NCBI RefSeq assembly: GCF_023230885.1
Contig: NZ_JALNWM010000167.1
Span: 1-7,874 of the forward strand
Direction: 5' to 3'
Source of the DNA: Desulfocurvus sp.
GTDB lineage: Bacteria; Desulfobacterota; Desulfovibrionia; Desulfovibrionales; Desulfovibrionaceae
DNA length: 7,874 nucleotides
The notes beneath the pieces are model-generated. The model did not search any database. It saw nothing but the letters and a program-made list of their open reading frames with translations, and had not been told where the DNA came from. How positions within the stretch are numbered: position 1 is the stretch's first letter; the number at the start of each line of letters is the position of its first letter. The position numbers and the translations under genes are program-made. Positions 7,560 through 7,874 of the stretch are shown one piece after another.

Positions 7560-7592
7560 GCGACCCCGGGCGGGGCGCCGATCCGGGGTCGC
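7560..7592. repeat. 10-bp perfect inverted repeat after cmk
   Basis: GCGACCCCGG (7560-7569) and CCGGGGTCGC (7583-7592) are exact reverse complements around a 13-base loop. In RNA this would be a very stable stem, about 110 bases after the cmk stop. It may protect the 3' end of the transcript or act as a pause or terminator hairpin without a T tract; as DNA it could bind a dimeric protein. Confidence 0.75.
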
Positions 7593-7825
7593 CCGGCCTG
7601 GCGCCCCGTGCGGCCCTGTGCGGCTGCCGCCCCTTTTCCCGTGCCGCGCGCGGAGCAGGGGCGCCTGTGTCCCGCCGCGCGACCCCGCCGTCCCGCGCCG
7701 CAGCCCGGCGGACGCGGGGGTCCGGGGCGCGCGGGCTGTCCCCGACCCGGCCGGGGCCGTGGCCCGTCCCGCCGGGCCGCCCCGGCAGCGCGCCCGCCCG
7801 GCCTCGCCCTGTACCGCTTCCCGCG

Positions 7826-7867
7826 TCCGCCCCGCATCCGCCCCGTTCCGGCCCGCATCGGTCCGCA
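7826..7867. repeat. Degenerate 10-11 bp C-rich repeat
   Basis: Four related units of 10-11 bases (at 7826, 7837, 7847 and 7858) follow the pattern TCCGCCCCGCA with changes. From 7781 to the window end the plus strand has by hand count 52 C and 26 G in 94 bases, the C-over-G imbalance typical of Rho loading sites. Confidence 0.5.
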
Positions 7868-7874
7868 GCGGCCC

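Larger units (their letters stand above)
7453..7874. other. Gene-free, GC-rich region downstream of cmk
   Basis: No convincing gene is present in these 422 bases. The longest open frame (minus strand, 7427-7858) is dominated by Gly, Arg, Pro and Ala, overlaps the end of cmk antisense and has no recognisable domain. The stretch holds competing hairpins at 7531-7557, a perfect 10-bp inverted repeat at 7560-7592, a short direct repeat GTGCGGC at 7608-7614 and 7618-7624, and a C-rich end. No hairpin with a T tract is seen, so cmk transcription may end through Rho. Confidence 0.75.

Noticed and set aside
7608..7624. Direct repeat GTGCGGC spaced ten bases apart as an attachment site or CRISPR-like remnant
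   Set aside because: It is only two copies of seven bases in very GC-rich DNA, with no integrase, cas gene or tRNA nearby.
7427..7858. 143-codon minus-strand open frame downstream of cmk
   Set aside because: It is almost entirely Gly, Arg, Pro and Ala, overlaps cmk antisense and has no domain or clear ribosome site.

Overview
This is a very GC-rich window of bacterial chromosome holding six complete protein genes in two divergent groups, with three repeat- and hairpin-rich noncoding stretches. Protein resemblance and the gene combination (biosynthetic arginine decarboxylase with a carboxyspermidine-type dehydrogenase/decarboxylase pair and agmatinase, divergent from hisC-cmk) suggest a high-GC sulfate reducer of the Desulfovibrio type (Desulfovibrionales). 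That assignment is inference; no rRNA or other taxonomic marker is present.

Left and centre (71-5251, all minus strand): a compact polyamine operon read from right to left. The order is speA (arginine decarboxylase), a saccharopine-dehydrogenase-like carboxy(nor)spermidine dehydrogenase, nspC (carboxy(nor)spermidine decarboxylase) and speB (agmatinase). The gaps are 22, 4 and 19 bases and every gene has a Shine-Dalgarno sequence. Together they predict arginine -> agmatine -> putrescine, then putrescine + aspartate semialdehyde -> carboxyspermidine -> spermidine. This route needs no S-adenosylmethionine decarboxylase or spermidine synthase. Just after speB the window opens on a 7-base tandem repeat with strong G-quadruplex potential on the operon's sense strand.

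Middle (5252-5677): a divergent intergenic region. Seen from the speA side it holds a speA leader, a possible promoter, and a hairpin followed by seven Ts that looks like an intrinsic terminator on the minus strand. Further right are a G-quadruplex motif, a run of GCCGG motifs spaced about one helical turn apart, an 8-bp inverted repeat, and a perfect TTGACA promoter element for hisC.

Right (5678-7452, plus strand): hisC (histidinol-phosphate/aromatic aminotransferase) and cmk (cytidylate kinase), sharing an ATGA overlap and so probably translationally coupled. The last 422 bases (7453-7874) hold no convincing gene. They contain a 10-bp perfect inverted repeat, competing hairpins and a C-rich end that may terminate transcription through Rho.

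No tRNA, rRNA, CRISPR array, insertion sequence or phage gene was seen. The genes themselves belong to known families; the least explained material is in the noncoding regions.
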